From Verrucomicrobiota bacterium (lineage in GTDB: Bacteria > Verrucomicrobiota > Verrucomicrobiia > Limisphaerales > Fontisphaeraceae), in NCBI GenBank assembly GCA_037139415.1, contig JBAXGN010000062.1, positions 1-37,982 on the forward strand: a stretch of 37,982 nt of DNA, in the 5' to 3' direction. A model generated the notes under the pieces. It was given only the letters and a program-made list of their open reading frames with translations. It was not told the DNA's origin and did not search any database. The translations under genes and the position numbers were made by a program. Positions 8,302 through 16,158 of the stretch are shown piece by piece (position 1 is the first letter of the stretch; each line of letters starts with the position of its first letter).

Positions 8302-8330
8302 AAAGTAGGCCATGAGCCCGGTTGGGTCAA
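8302..8330 (-). promoter_or_regulatory. Candidate sigma-70-type promoter of ilvB
   Basis: TTGACC (8325-8330) and TACTTT (8302-8307) are separated by 17 nt on the minus strand. The -35 matches five of six consensus bases, the -10 only three. The expected start near 8295 is about 4 nt before the leader-peptide ATG. Confidence 0.5.
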
Positions 8331-8354
8331 GCAGATTTCAAACTTTCAGAAAAC

Positions 8355-8368
8355 TTGACTTGCATCAA
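8355..8368 (+). promoter_or_regulatory. FNR/DNR/HcpR-type binding site upstream of hcp
   Basis: TTGAC-TTGC-ATCAA matches the TTGAY-N4-ATCAA consensus of CRP/FNR-family regulators of anaerobic and nitric-oxide genes. Its centre (8361.5) is about 41 nt before a plausible start site near 8402 that has TACGTT (8390-8395) as -10, the geometry of class II activation. Which family member binds cannot be told from the site. It lies 25 nt upstream of the ilvB -35 as well. Confidence 0.75.
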
Positions 8369-8470
8369 GAACAACCCGGTGGATGCGTGTACGTTACACC
8401 CATATTCGCTGCGGGCAAATGGCACCGGGCAAGTGACAGTCAACCTTAACAACGAAAGTGACCTTAGATT

Positions 8471-10114
8471 ATGTTTTGCTATCAATGTGAACAAACCTCG
8501 CGCGGCCAGGGATGCCGCGATTTATCCGTCTGCGGCAAGGATGAGACCTCTGCCGCCTTGCAGGATTTGCTGGTGCATGCCGCCAAGGGAATCTCCCAAT
8601 ATTTACATCGCGCCCGTCAACTCGGGGCCAAAGATCGGGAACTGGATGTGCAGGTGGTGGAGCTGTTGTTCACCACGGTGACCAATGTGAATTTTGATCC
8701 CGCCCGGCTGGAACAAATGCTGTGGACGGCGATGAAGCAGCGCGATAAGGCCAAGCGCCTTTATGAGAGCGCTTGCGCGCATAACGGGAAGACGGCGGAA
8801 AGCCTGTCCGGTCCCGCAACCTGGGTGCCGGCAACGCAACTCGCCGGGCTGTTGGTTCAGGCAATTGACGTGGGGATTGCCAAACGCAAGCAACTGCTGG
8901 GCGACGATCTTGCTGGGTTGCAGGAACTGCTGCTGTACGGAATCAAGGGCACGGCCGCCTACGCGGATCATGCGCTGGTGCTGGGATTTGAAGAAGATTC
9001 GGTGTATGCCTACTTCGAGGAAGCGCTGGATTACCTGACCGACCCGAAACCCACGGTTGAGAAACTGCTGGGCCTGAACCTGAAATGCGGCGAGGTTAAT
9101 TTGAAGGTGATGGAAATTCTGGATAGCGCCCACACCAGCTCGTATGGGCATCCCACGCCGACCCCGGTGCCGATCACAGCGGTGCAGGGCAAGGCCATTC
9201 TGATTTCCGGCCACGATCTCAAGGACTTGGACGTATTGCTCAAGCAGACGGAAGGCAAGGGGATCAATATTTATACGCACGGCGAAATGCTGCCGGCTCA
9301 CGGGTACCCGAAACTCAAGGCGTACAAACACCTGGTGGGTAACTACGGTGGTGCCTGGCAGGATCAAGCGGAGGAATTCGCGGCGTTCCCCGGCGCGATC
9401 CTGATGACCACGAACTGCCTGCAAAAACCGCAGGACAGCTATGCCAAGCGCATCTTCACCTCTGGCCTGGTTGCCTGGCCCAATACCACGCATATCGGCA
9501 ACCAGGATTTCACCCCGGTCATCGAAGCCGCCCTGGCGGCCCCGGGCTTTGCCAAGACGGAAGAGGAAAAGACCATTCTCGTCGGGTTTGGGCACAACGC
9601 TGTGATGCAGGCGGCGGGTGCGGTGGTCGAAGCCGTGAAATCCGGCGCCATCAAGCACTTTTTCCTCGTGGGCGGTTGTGACGGAGCGCGCACCGGGCGC
9701 GATTATTACACGGAATTTGCCGAATCCGTGCCGAAGGATTGCGTGATCCTGACGCTGGCTTGCGGCAAGTATCGCTTCAACAAGCTGGACTTCGGCAACA
9801 TCGGCGGGATTCCGCGCCTGTTGGATGTCGGCCAATGTAATGACGCGTATTCCGCCATCCAGATTGCGGTGGCGCTGTCCAAAGCGTTCAACTGCGGGGT
9901 GAATGATCTGCCGTTATCCATGATCATCTCCTGGTATGAGCAAAAAGCCGTCGCGGTATTGCTGACGCTGTTGCACTTGGGCATCCGAAACATCCGCCTT
10001 GGACCGACACTGCCGGCATTCGTTACGCCTAACGTGTTGAACGTACTGGTGGAGAAATTCAACCTGATGCCGATCACAACCGTCGAGAAAGATCTCAAGG
10101 CTATCATGGGCTGA
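8471..10114 (+). CDS. hcp: Hybrid cluster protein (Hcp)
   Basis: 547-residue cytoplasmic iron-sulfur-oxygen enzyme; historically called hydroxylamine reductase, now mostly seen as a nitric oxide reductase / nitrosylase acting in nitrosative stress. N-terminal cluster ligands are C3, C6, C15 and C21, the spacing of the class found in anaerobes. All seven hybrid-cluster ligands align: H248, E272, C316, C403 (persulfide position), C431, C456 and E490. Length is normal for the family. No hcr reductase gene is next to it. The 5' region of about 110 nt after the FNR-like box has no clear Shine-Dalgarno; the ATG is fixed by the essential N-terminal MFCYQC. A terminator follows 40 nt after the stop. 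Confidence 0.97.
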   Translation: MFCYQCEQTSRGQGCRDLSVCGKDETSAALQDLLVHAAKGISQYLHRARQLGAKDRELDVQVVELLFTTVTNVNFDPARLEQMLWTAMKQRDKAKRLYESACAHNGKTAESLSGPATWVPATQLAGLLVQAIDVGIAKRKQLLGDDLAGLQELLLYGIKGTAAYADHALVLGFEEDSVYAYFEEALDYLTDPKPTVEKLLGLNLKCGEVNLKVMEILDSAHTSSYGHPTPTPVPITAVQGKAILISGHDLKDLDVLLKQTEGKGINIYTHGEMLPAHGYPKLKAYKHLVGNYGGAWQDQAEEFAAFPGAILMTTNCLQKPQDSYAKRIFTSGLVAWPNTTHIGNQDFTPVIEAALAAPGFAKTEEEKTILVGFGHNAVMQAAGAVVEAVKSGAIKHFFLVGGCDGARTGRDYYTEFAESVPKDCVILTLACGKYRFNKLDFGNIGGIPRLLDVGQCNDAYSAIQIAVALSKAFNCGVNDLPLSMIISWYEQKAVAVLLTLLHLGIRNIRLGPTLPAFVTPNVLNVLVEKFNLMPITTVEKDLKAIMG

Positions 10115-10153
10115 TCCAATTGCGGGAACGTTTTTAAACCAACCAAACGCCAA

Positions 10154-10190
10154 CGGGCGGGGCTATTCAGCTCCGTCCGACTTTTCTTTT
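10154..10190 (+). terminator. Intrinsic terminator of hcp
   Basis: CGGGCGGGGCT pairs with AGCTCCGTCCG (11 pairs, two G-U) around ATTC, followed by ACTTTTCTTTT. It lies 40 nt after the hcp stop on the same strand. Confidence 0.85.
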
Positions 10191-10333
10191 TGGTAGCGAA
10201 GAATGGGCAAGGAACAAGCTCAGACCTCCTGATCTCGTGGAATTAGCCTGAGCCCGAAAGCTTGAAAACCAAGCGCAGGTCGGTGCTTGCATTCCGGAAG
10301 GGGAAGGGGTAACAACTTTAATAGTGATGCGCT
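10191..10333 (+). other. Possible structured 5' leader of the pilin-tail gene
   Basis: The region between the hcp terminator and the next gene can form a 6-bp helix GCTCAG (10218-10223) / CTGAGC (10248-10253) and a hairpin CAAGCGC / GTGCTTG (10270-10289) around AGGTCG. A purine tract GGAAGGGGAAGGGG follows 30 nt before the start codon. It does not match any riboswitch consensus I know, including c-di-GMP-I. Confidence 0.3.
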
Positions 10334-10879
10334 ATGAATGCTCATGAAACAACTGTTGTTCCCAAGCCGCGCGGGTGTCGCATGGGTTTGTTTGGCTTTA
10401 CGCTTGGCGTATCCGCCTTGATGTTTGAATTGATGGTCGGTAACTCATGGGGCGTGCCCCATGTCGTAGCGATTCCTTTCGCTGTCTGCGCGGTGCTTTT
10501 CAGTCTTGCGGCATGGTGGCGCATCCGGTCCTCTGCGGGTGCCCTGACTGGCCGATGGGCGGCGATCTGGGGGTTGGTATTGGCGGTGGGTGTGTTGGCA
10601 AATTTCGGGCGGTTGGTGATGACTGGTGGTGCGATCAACATCGCTGAAAAGCAACGGAATCAGCGTCACTGTGTGAATCAACTGCGGATGATGGATGGTG
10701 CCAAGGAACAATGGGCGTTGGAAAATCATAAGACCGCCGCCGATGCCCCGAAAGAGTCTGATATTTTCGGCCCCAAAAAATATATCCCGGCACGATACAT
10801 TTGCCCCAGTGGCGGCAGTTATTCGCTGAACAGCATGTCGAACAAGCCCGCCTGTAATTTCCCAGACCACACGCTGTAA
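10334..10879 (+). CDS. Multi-pass membrane protein with pseudopilin-like C-terminal domain
   Basis: 181 residues. Three hydrophobic segments at about 18-38, 47-64 and 73-94 are followed by a soluble tail (about 105-181). The tail pattern 'C.NQLRMMDGAKEQWALE ... YICPSGGSYSL ... PACNFPDHTL' is the pattern seen in Verrucomicrobial type II secretion pseudopilin-like proteins, where it normally follows a single cleavable prepilin helix. Here there is no G|xxxxE processing site, and a three-helix anchor replaces it. Function unknown; a membrane-tethered partner of pilins or a surface protein is possible. It stands alone between the hcp terminator and a convergent HAD gene. Confidence 0.6.
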   Translation: MNAHETTVVPKPRGCRMGLFGFTLGVSALMFELMVGNSWGVPHVVAIPFAVCAVLFSLAAWWRIRSSAGALTGRWAAIWGLVLAVGVLANFGRLVMTGGAINIAEKQRNQRHCVNQLRMMDGAKEQWALENHKTAADAPKESDIFGPKKYIPARYICPSGGSYSLNSMSNKPACNFPDHTL

Positions 10880-11113
10880 GCAGCCATCATTGACCGCAAT
10901 GAGCGGCGACTGGTTTTACTTGCGGTTCGCGCTTTGCCATCGTGAACGGTATTGATCAGGAGGTGGGCATGCGATTATCTGGCACCGCCCGCAATCGGAA
11001 AACTGGTGGAACTTGATCCGGCTATCATTGTTACGCTGCCGTCTGGTTTGGAGGCGGGGTATGTTCCCATCGCTACGCGCCAGGAGGCGGCCGAATCGGT
11101 AAGGTCTTTTCGA
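10880..11113 (+). other. Intergenic stretch with a coding-like fragment
   Basis: Between two convergent genes. In one plus frame, about 10955-11100, the translation KLVELDPAIIVTLPSGLEAGY is protein-like but has no ATG, and it runs out into the antisense of the HAD gene. It may be a decayed gene piece. Nothing else is visible. Confidence 0.25.
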
Positions 11114-11806
11114 TCACACCCGCTTCAGAAAATAACTTTTGCGCAGTTCCTCCAGATCTTTCACCCGGATATTTGCCAGGGAATTCAGCCGGGGGAAATC
11201 CAAATCAAATTGCAGCAGGCGGGTGATTTCGTTGGGGACAATCACACAGAACAGGCCGGCCAGGTAGGCCGCCTTGGCCCCGTTCGGGGAATCCTCGATG
11301 GCCATGGCTTCCTGTACGGTCAGGCCGAACCGGGAGAGGCCGCACAGGTATAGTTCCGGGGAGGGTTTGGCGTGACTGACATCGTCAATGGTGGTGATGC
11401 TGTCAAATAAATGATCCAGCGCGACATGGCGCAACCAGCGGTCCACCCATTCACGGGGTGAACTGGAGACAATGGCCAGCTTGAGGTCCCGGCCATGCGC
11501 GTCTTCCACCAGTTCTTTGATGCCCGGCATCGCGGTGCGTTGCGTGAGGACCTCATGGTAATAATCGCGGCGCTGACGATCCAGGGTTTCCCAATCCAGC
11601 GTGCGGCCGATGCGCTCTTCCAGGGCGCGCCGGGGATCAAATTTGCCATACTGACTGCCGATGACCACGGCGTATTCCTCCAGCGTGATGGTCTGCCCGT
11701 ATTCGGCGTAAAGTTTTTGCCAGCCGATAAAGCCGGGCACTTCGGTTTCGAGGATGACACCATCGAAATCGAACAACAATGCCTGCAAGTCGGAAATCGC
11801 TTCCAT
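11114..11806 (-). CDS. HAD-superfamily phosphatase/phosphoglucomutase-like protein
   Basis: 230 residues of the beta-phosphoglucomutase-like HAD subfamily. Motif I is LLFDFDGVILETE (nucleophile Asp and acid/base Asp near residues 13-15), followed by a helical cap domain; motif II is the Ser in LAIVSSSPREW; motif III the Lys in SHAKPSPELYL; motif IV is AIEDSPNGAKAA. It removes or transfers phosphate on small metabolites in the cytoplasm; the substrate cannot be read from sequence. The start is the ATG 15 nt before the conserved core. It is divergent from the epimerase-like gene at 11918. Confidence 0.88.
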   Translation of the reverse strand: MEAISDLQALLFDFDGVILETEVPGFIGWQKLYAEYGQTITLEEYAVVIGSQYGKFDPRRALEERIGRTLDWETLDRQRRDYYHEVLTQRTAMPGIKELVEDAHGRDLKLAIVSSSPREWVDRWLRHVALDHLFDSITTIDDVSHAKPSPELYLCGLSRFGLTVQEAMAIEDSPNGAKAAYLAGLFCVIVPNEITRLLQFDLDFPRLNSLANIRVKDLEELRKSYFLKRV

Positions 11807-11917
11807 GCGCGAAAGCTTAATCCAGCCGGAACGAATTTTGCCAGCGCGATTATTTCATCCGCGGCTGGGCGACTTGACGTCATGGGAATCCCCAGTACGT
11901 TGATGGCAGGGCAAGTT

Positions 11918-12895
11918 ATGAGTATTGATCCATCTGCGGTCTCATCCGGGCAAACGGGCACAGCCAAGTCGGGTATGCCGGTATTGGTCACCGGCGCCAC
12001 TGGATTTATTGGCCAGGCCGTGGTTGGCGAATTGCGCGCGGCGGGCCATGCCGTGCGCGTGCTGGTGCGGAATCCCGCTTCCGTCGCGAGTCAACAGCTT
12101 ATGAAAACGCAAGGCGTGGAATTATGCGCGGGAACATTTTCTGATCGCGAATCGTTAAGCAAGGCGGTGCAGGGAATAGGCGCCATCATTCACTTGGTTG
12201 GGATCATCAGCGAAGTGGGGGAGAATACGTTCCAATCCATTCATGTGGAAGCCACCCGCAACCTGCTTGCTGCCGCACAAACATTGGACGCACGGCGGTA
12301 TCTCCACATGAGTGCGTTGGGTACTCGACCACAGGCGGCTTCGCGCTATCACCAGACCAAATGGGCCGCCGAAGAGTTGGTGCGGCAGAGCGGTTTGGAC
12401 TGGACCATTTTCCGTCCCTCCATTGTCTATGGTGTCCGGGATCAGTTCACCAATTTCTTTGCCCGCATGGCGCGCTGTTCTCCCGTGATGCCGGTGATGG
12501 GGGCAGGGCAGGGGAAGTTGCAGCCCATTGCGGTGGAAAATGTCGCGCAGGCATTCGCGCGGGCGCTGACCGAGCCTAGAGCGATTGGGAGGACCTTTGA
12601 TTTGTGTGGCCCCGAGGTTTTCACCTTTGAACGGTTATTGAGCATCGTCTTGGCTGAGGCGGGGAGAAAACGCGCATTGGTTCATCTGCCGATGCCAGTG
12701 GCCCGGATGCAGGCGCGTTTAATGGAATTGATCTATCCCACCCTATTGCGGCGAGCTTCGCCGCTTACCAGTGATCAACTGCTGATGCTGCAAGAGGACA
12801 ATGTTGGCGACTCGGAAACGGCGCGGGAATTATTCAAGCTGAAGTTTCGCCCGTTTGCGGAGAGTGTGCGTGCCTATCTCAGAATGATACAGTGA
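11918..12895 (+). CDS. NAD(P)-binding epimerase-like protein (NDUFA9-like SDR)
   Basis: 325 residues of the atypical short-chain dehydrogenase group related to complex I subunit NDUFA9 and NmrA-type reductases. The Rossmann motif GATGFIGQ is at 26-33, followed by 'AGHAVRVLVRNPAS', and a YHQTKWAAEELV segment supplies the YxxxK pair. 'SGLDWTIFRPSIVYG' is characteristic of this family. The catalytic Ser/Tyr arrangement is partial, so it may bind cofactor without classic dehydrogenase activity. ATG 11918 is preferred; ATG 11903 in frame is an alternative. The stop overlaps the first repeat of the vapBC operator. Confidence 0.8.
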   Translation: MSIDPSAVSSGQTGTAKSGMPVLVTGATGFIGQAVVGELRAAGHAVRVLVRNPASVASQQLMKTQGVELCAGTFSDRESLSKAVQGIGAIIHLVGIISEVGENTFQSIHVEATRNLLAAAQTLDARRYLHMSALGTRPQAASRYHQTKWAAEELVRQSGLDWTIFRPSIVYGVRDQFTNFFARMARCSPVMPVMGAGQGKLQPIAVENVAQAFARALTEPRAIGRTFDLCGPEVFTFERLLSIVLAEAGRKRALVHLPMPVARMQARLMELIYPTLLRRASPLTSDQLLMLQEDNVGDSETARELFKLKFRPFAESVRAYLRMIQ

Positions 12896-12930
12896 TGCCT
12901 TGACATCAAACCAGATGATGCCATGATGCC
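12893..12930 (+). promoter_or_regulatory. vapBC promoter with three TGATGCC repeats
   Basis: TTGACA (12900-12905) and CATGAT (12922-12927) are 16 nt apart, a good sigma-70-type promoter. TGATGCC occurs three times, at 12893, 12916 and 12924, bracketing the -35 and covering the -10, a likely operator for autorepression by the antitoxin. The predicted start coincides with the vapB ATG (12934), which suggests a leaderless mRNA. Confidence 0.6.
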
Positions 12931-12933
12931 TTT

Positions 12934-13179
12934 ATGAGAACAACGCTCGCCATTGACGATGATGTTTTGGATCAAGCCAAGGCCGCCGCCGCCAGACTCC
13001 GGACTCCCTTTCGCCGGGTGATCAACGAGGCGTTGCGCAGTGGGCTCCAAACAATTGCGATGCCTGCCAAAAGCAGACCCTACCGCACGCGTCCGCACAA
13101 AATGGGGCTGCGGGACGGACGGAATCTGGATAATATTCAGGAACTTCTGGCGCAGGTTGAAGGAGACGGGCGATCGTGA
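12934..13179 (+). CDS. vapB: VapB-type antitoxin
   Basis: 81 residues. The N-terminus RTTLAIDDDVLDQAKAAAAR is the ribbon-helix-helix DNA-binding opening of the VapB (DUF2191-like) family: a beta strand followed by a helix. The C-terminal part, basic (KSRPYRTRPHK) then acidic, would wrap around the toxin. It overlaps the toxin gene by 4 nt (ATCGTGA), the usual antitoxin-first order. It would neutralise VapC and repress the operon. Confidence 0.9.
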   Translation: MRTTLAIDDDVLDQAKAAAARLRTPFRRVINEALRSGLQTIAMPAKSRPYRTRPHKMGLRDGRNLDNIQELLAQVEGDGRS

Positions 13180-13607
13180 TTTTAGTGGATGCCAACATCC
13201 TGCTGTATGCCGAGGATACCCTGAGTCCACGGCATAAGCCGGCACGAGAATGGTGGGATATGCAGATGTCCGGCGCTTCGCCGGTGTGCTTGTGCTGGAA
13301 CACGCTTGATGCGTTCATTCGCATCAGCACCAATCATCGTATTTTCGAGCATCCGCTCTCCCTGGATGCGGCTTTGGCCCGCGTGCAAGAATGGCTAAAC
13401 CAGCCCTGCACCCGGATTATTCAGCCAACCGAACGGCATTGGATTGTCTTCCAGACCATGTTGAGGAAAAGTCAGGCGGTCGCCAATCTTGTGCCTGATG
13501 CGCATCTCGCCGCGCTGGCGATGGAGCACGGTTGTGAGTTATTTTCCACGGATAACGATTTCGCACGGTTTCCAGGCCTGAAATGGAGAAATCCATTGGC
13601 GAAATGA
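13176..13607 (+). CDS. vapC: VapC-type PIN-domain RNase toxin
   Basis: 143 residues, GTG start overlapping the end of vapB. PIN-domain ribonuclease, the toxin of a type II module; related VapC proteins cut tRNA or rRNA. Acidic residues that bind Mg are D5 (ILVDANILLY), probably D45 (NTLDAFIRI), D108 (LVPDAHLAALA) and D126/D128 (FSTDNDFARF). Length and motif spacing are normal, so it looks intact. No reason to assign a target. Confidence 0.92.
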   Translation: MILVDANILLYAEDTLSPRHKPAREWWDMQMSGASPVCLCWNTLDAFIRISTNHRIFEHPLSLDAALARVQEWLNQPCTRIIQPTERHWIVFQTMLRKSQAVANLVPDAHLAALAMEHGCELFSTDNDFARFPGLKWRNPLAK

Positions 13608-13655
13608 AAGGGTACCGCACATTTTGCTCCCACGTTTGAAGCCGTTACTCGACGG

Positions 13656-14255
13656 CTACGCAATGCAGGCAAATCGTTCCACCAACGCATGGCGCGCGCC
13701 TGCCGGAGTCAGTTCACTGCGCATCAAATCAAAGCAGTCTGCCTGCCAGGTGCCAAACGGAGTCGCCTCGTGGGCTGCGATGCGGGCGGCCAGGCTGGCG
13801 ACATTCCGGGACGACAGAAGTTTAATGCGGCCCAAGGTGAGGTGGCCGGTGAACTCTTCATGATCCGGTGGCGAACCGAAATTCGCGGTTTCCCGGTTGA
13901 GCGATTGCCACAGTTGGATCAGAGCATTGGCCGGCTCGCCCTGAACTCCAGCCCACAGCACCCGTGGACGGCTGGGGGTTGGGAAAGCTCCCAGTCCCAT
14001 CGCGCGCAAGGTGATCGGGTGGTGGCTGGCGGCGGCGGTCCGCAATGCCTGCATCAGTTGCGGCAATTGGCTGGTGGGAACGTCGCCGTAAAACCGCAGG
14101 GTCAAATGCATCTGCTCGGGCGATGTCCACCGGATGGATGTGGCGGGAATTTCCCGGCGCAATGCCGCTTGGACCTTCACCAGTTGTTCCCGCACCGCTT
14201 CGGGCACCGGAATGGCGGCGAACAGGCGAAAAAACGTTGGGACTTCCCCCGGCAT
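13656..14255 (-). CDS. thpR: RNA 2',3'-cyclic phosphodiesterase (LigT/ThpR family)
   Basis: 199 residues of the 2H phosphoesterase superfamily. The two catalytic HxTx motifs are H50-LTL (in EQMHLTLRFYGD) and H138-LTL (in FTGHLTLGR). The start FFRLFAAIPVPEAVREQL is the typical N-terminus. The enzyme hydrolyses 2',3'-cyclic phosphate RNA ends to 2'-phosphates and can ligate tRNA halves in vitro. It lies 7 nt after a broken aldo/keto reductase tail, at the end of a long minus-strand gene run. Confidence 0.93.
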   Translation of the reverse strand: MPGEVPTFFRLFAAIPVPEAVREQLVKVQAALRREIPATSIRWTSPEQMHLTLRFYGDVPTSQLPQLMQALRTAAASHHPITLRAMGLGAFPTPSRPRVLWAGVQGEPANALIQLWQSLNRETANFGSPPDHEEFTGHLTLGRIKLLSSRNVASLAARIAAHEATPFGTWQADCFDLMRSELTPAGARHALVERFACIA

Positions 14256-14262
14256 GGTGGGC

Positions 14263-14409
14263 TTACGGCAAACGCTCGGGGCGCGCCGCCGTGAACAGCC
14301 GATACCATTCCACGAGGCTCAATTCGAGGTCGGCAGCCTTGGCCGCTTCGCGAATGCGCTCCGGTTTCGTGGAACCCACAATGGGCACGATGCCGCTGGG
14401 ATGCCGCAT
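14263..14409 (-). pseudogene. C-terminal remnant of an aldo/keto reductase
   Basis: A 48-codon frame whose translation (HPSGIVPIVGSTKPERIREA near its start, then AADLELSLVEWYRLFTAA) is the C-terminal cofactor-binding end of aldo/keto reductases; 'GSTKPERI' is the NADP phosphate-binding part. The front about 250 residues are missing: just upstream the same frame has TGA, and the DNA codes for the ABC permease in another frame. Its ATG overlaps the permease stop (TGATG). Most likely a 5'-truncated gene left by a deletion or insertion; translation of the stub is possible through coupling. Confidence 0.75.
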
Positions 14410-16148
14410 CAATGTTCAAAGTTGGCTAGGCGTTGTTTGGCGAGGCGCATGGGCAGCCAGCCGAGCGCGAGGGATAAGCCCAGAAATCCCAGCGTGCAGA
14501 GGGCTTGTATCCACAGCGGCGCGGCGGGCCAGCGGGATGCCCACGGCGAACCCACCGCCAGTACCGCCACGGAGGCAGCGATGTACACAAAGCTCAGCAC
14601 CAGGCAGAAGGTGCCGCCGAAGCCGCTCACGATTTTGCCGGGATGATCTTCTTTCAGGTTGGGATAGAGCGTGCCCAGGCCCACGGCCAAGCCGTTCAGG
14701 GTGAAGGTCATGATGGCGACGATGGCGGCGAAGTAGGCGGTTTTGTCCCAGTTCATTTTCAGCATGCGGCAGGACATGACGATGAGGCCCAGGGTGAGCA
14801 GGAGGGAGATGAGGCTGGTCATCCAGAATTTGATGCGCACCACCTGGATCATGCCCAGCGGGGTCATGCCCACAATCCAGACGCGCTTGCCTTCGAGGGA
14901 GAATTGCGGGAAGACGAAGCGGGTGGTGAGGGTGGAGAGGTTCAGGGCGCACGCGCCGAGGTTCAGGTAGGACACGAGGTGAACCCAAAAGGGGTTGGCA
15001 AGCTGGTTGCTGAAGTGGCGCAGGTTCAGGATGTACACGCCCAGCAGGCCGAACAGGACGATGGTCTGGCCCCATTGGGTGGTGTCGCGCCAGAAGACGC
15101 GCAGGTCTTTGATCACGAGCGCGCGGACGTCGGCGGGCATCGGGCGCAGGCCGCCGATGATCCAATCCAGCCAGCCGGGCCGCCAATCCTGGGTTTGGCG
15201 GCGCGAGGTCCAGGCGCGAAACCACTCCCATTGGCCGAAGACGGCGCCGCGGCTTTGCACGGCGGAGGCGGCGTCATAGAAGCGGGCGCCGGTTTTGGTG
15301 AAGGAAAGGAAGCCCCAGAACAGGGCGTGGCTGAGCAGCACGAGCATGAAGAACAGGGCGGCGGAAAGCGCTCCCTCGGCCCATTGCAACGCGGCGGTGG
15401 AGAGCCAGTAGCTTGGCAGGAAGGCCCGTTCGGCAAAGTGGGTTTTGGCGAGCATCTGGTCCAGCATCATGACGACGCGCAGTTCGGCGTTGTCGTCCGG
15501 CAACGGTTCCGGCTTCAGCCAGCAGGCCAGCGCGGTCAGGACCACCAGGGCGGTGCCCACCGCCAGCAGTTGGAAGAGCCGGCGCTCCAAGTGGCGTGCC
15601 AGCAGCAGGGCCAGGTAGGCGCCCGCCGCGCCCGGCAGCACCAGGAAGAGGGTGATCAGCACCAGGGTGGCGGGATAAAAATGCCACGGCACGCCGCGCG
15701 TCAGGCCAAACGCCGCCAACAGCGGGGCGATGAGGAAGAGAAACGCCCAGGAGGCCAGCAGCGCGGACTCGATGAACTTCCAGCGGTAAATGGTTTGAAA
15801 GGAGACCGGCAGCGTCAGCAGAAACGACGTCTCGCGGTTGCGGAAGAAGTTGGTGTAGCCAATGACGAGGTTGCTGAACAGCAGCAGAATGAACAGGAAC
15901 GCGAACAGCAGGAACAGCAGGCGCTCGACGAGCAGTGAACCCAGCCCGGGAAAGGCGCTGACGAATTGCAGCCCCCGGTAGAACAGCCAGAAGGAGAGCC
16001 CGAGGTAGCTGACGATGAACCCGGCAATCAGGGCGGTGAGCAACCGGGATTGATCGCGGATCGCCAGCAGCCGCCGCCAGTTCTGCCGCAGGTTGATCGC
16101 CGCCAGCAGGCGAAGGGGCGAGCCTGCGGGGATGGGGGAGGCGTTCAT
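14409..16148 (-). CDS. ABC-2-type exporter permease
   Basis: 579 residues with about a dozen hydrophobic segments, for example 40-60, 78-104, 128-150, 155-180, and several near the C-terminus. The arrangement (RDQSRLLTALIAGFIVSYLG; YTNFFRNRETSFLLTLPVS; KDLRVFWRDTTQWGQ) fits the putative ABC exporter family in which two half-modules are fused. No ATPase gene is adjacent, so its partner is elsewhere or lost. It starts 10 nt after the beta-helix gene. Substrate unknown. Confidence 0.75.
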   Translation of the reverse strand: MNASPIPAGSPLRLLAAINLRQNWRRLLAIRDQSRLLTALIAGFIVSYLGLSFWLFYRGLQFVSAFPGLGSLLVERLLFLLFAFLFILLLFSNLVIGYTNFFRNRETSFLLTLPVSFQTIYRWKFIESALLASWAFLFLIAPLLAAFGLTRGVPWHFYPATLVLITLFLVLPGAAGAYLALLLARHLERRLFQLLAVGTALVVLTALACWLKPEPLPDDNAELRVVMMLDQMLAKTHFAERAFLPSYWLSTAALQWAEGALSAALFFMLVLLSHALFWGFLSFTKTGARFYDAASAVQSRGAVFGQWEWFRAWTSRRQTQDWRPGWLDWIIGGLRPMPADVRALVIKDLRVFWRDTTQWGQTIVLFGLLGVYILNLRHFSNQLANPFWVHLVSYLNLGACALNLSTLTTRFVFPQFSLEGKRVWIVGMTPLGMIQVVRIKFWMTSLISLLLTLGLIVMSCRMLKMNWDKTAYFAAIVAIMTFTLNGLAVGLGTLYPNLKEDHPGKIVSGFGGTFCLVLSFVYIAASVAVLAVGSPWASRWPAAPLWIQALCTLGFLGLSLALGWLPMRLAKQRLANFEH

Positions 16149-16158
16149 GGCGGCGCGC

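Noticed and set aside
8119-8313. 64-residue minus-strand frame over the ilvB leader
   Set aside because: Arg-rich shadow of the leader-peptide region that runs through the terminator; the Leu/Val frame explains the region.
10200-10300. c-di-GMP-I (GEMM) riboswitch
   Set aside because: The conserved GGGCAAACC and GGGACGCAAAGCC segments are absent.
14505-15938. 477-residue plus-strand frame
   Set aside because: Exactly antisense to the ABC permease; its translation is Gln/Glu/Gly/His-rich and repetitive (antisense of Leu/Ala codons), with no fold-like pattern.
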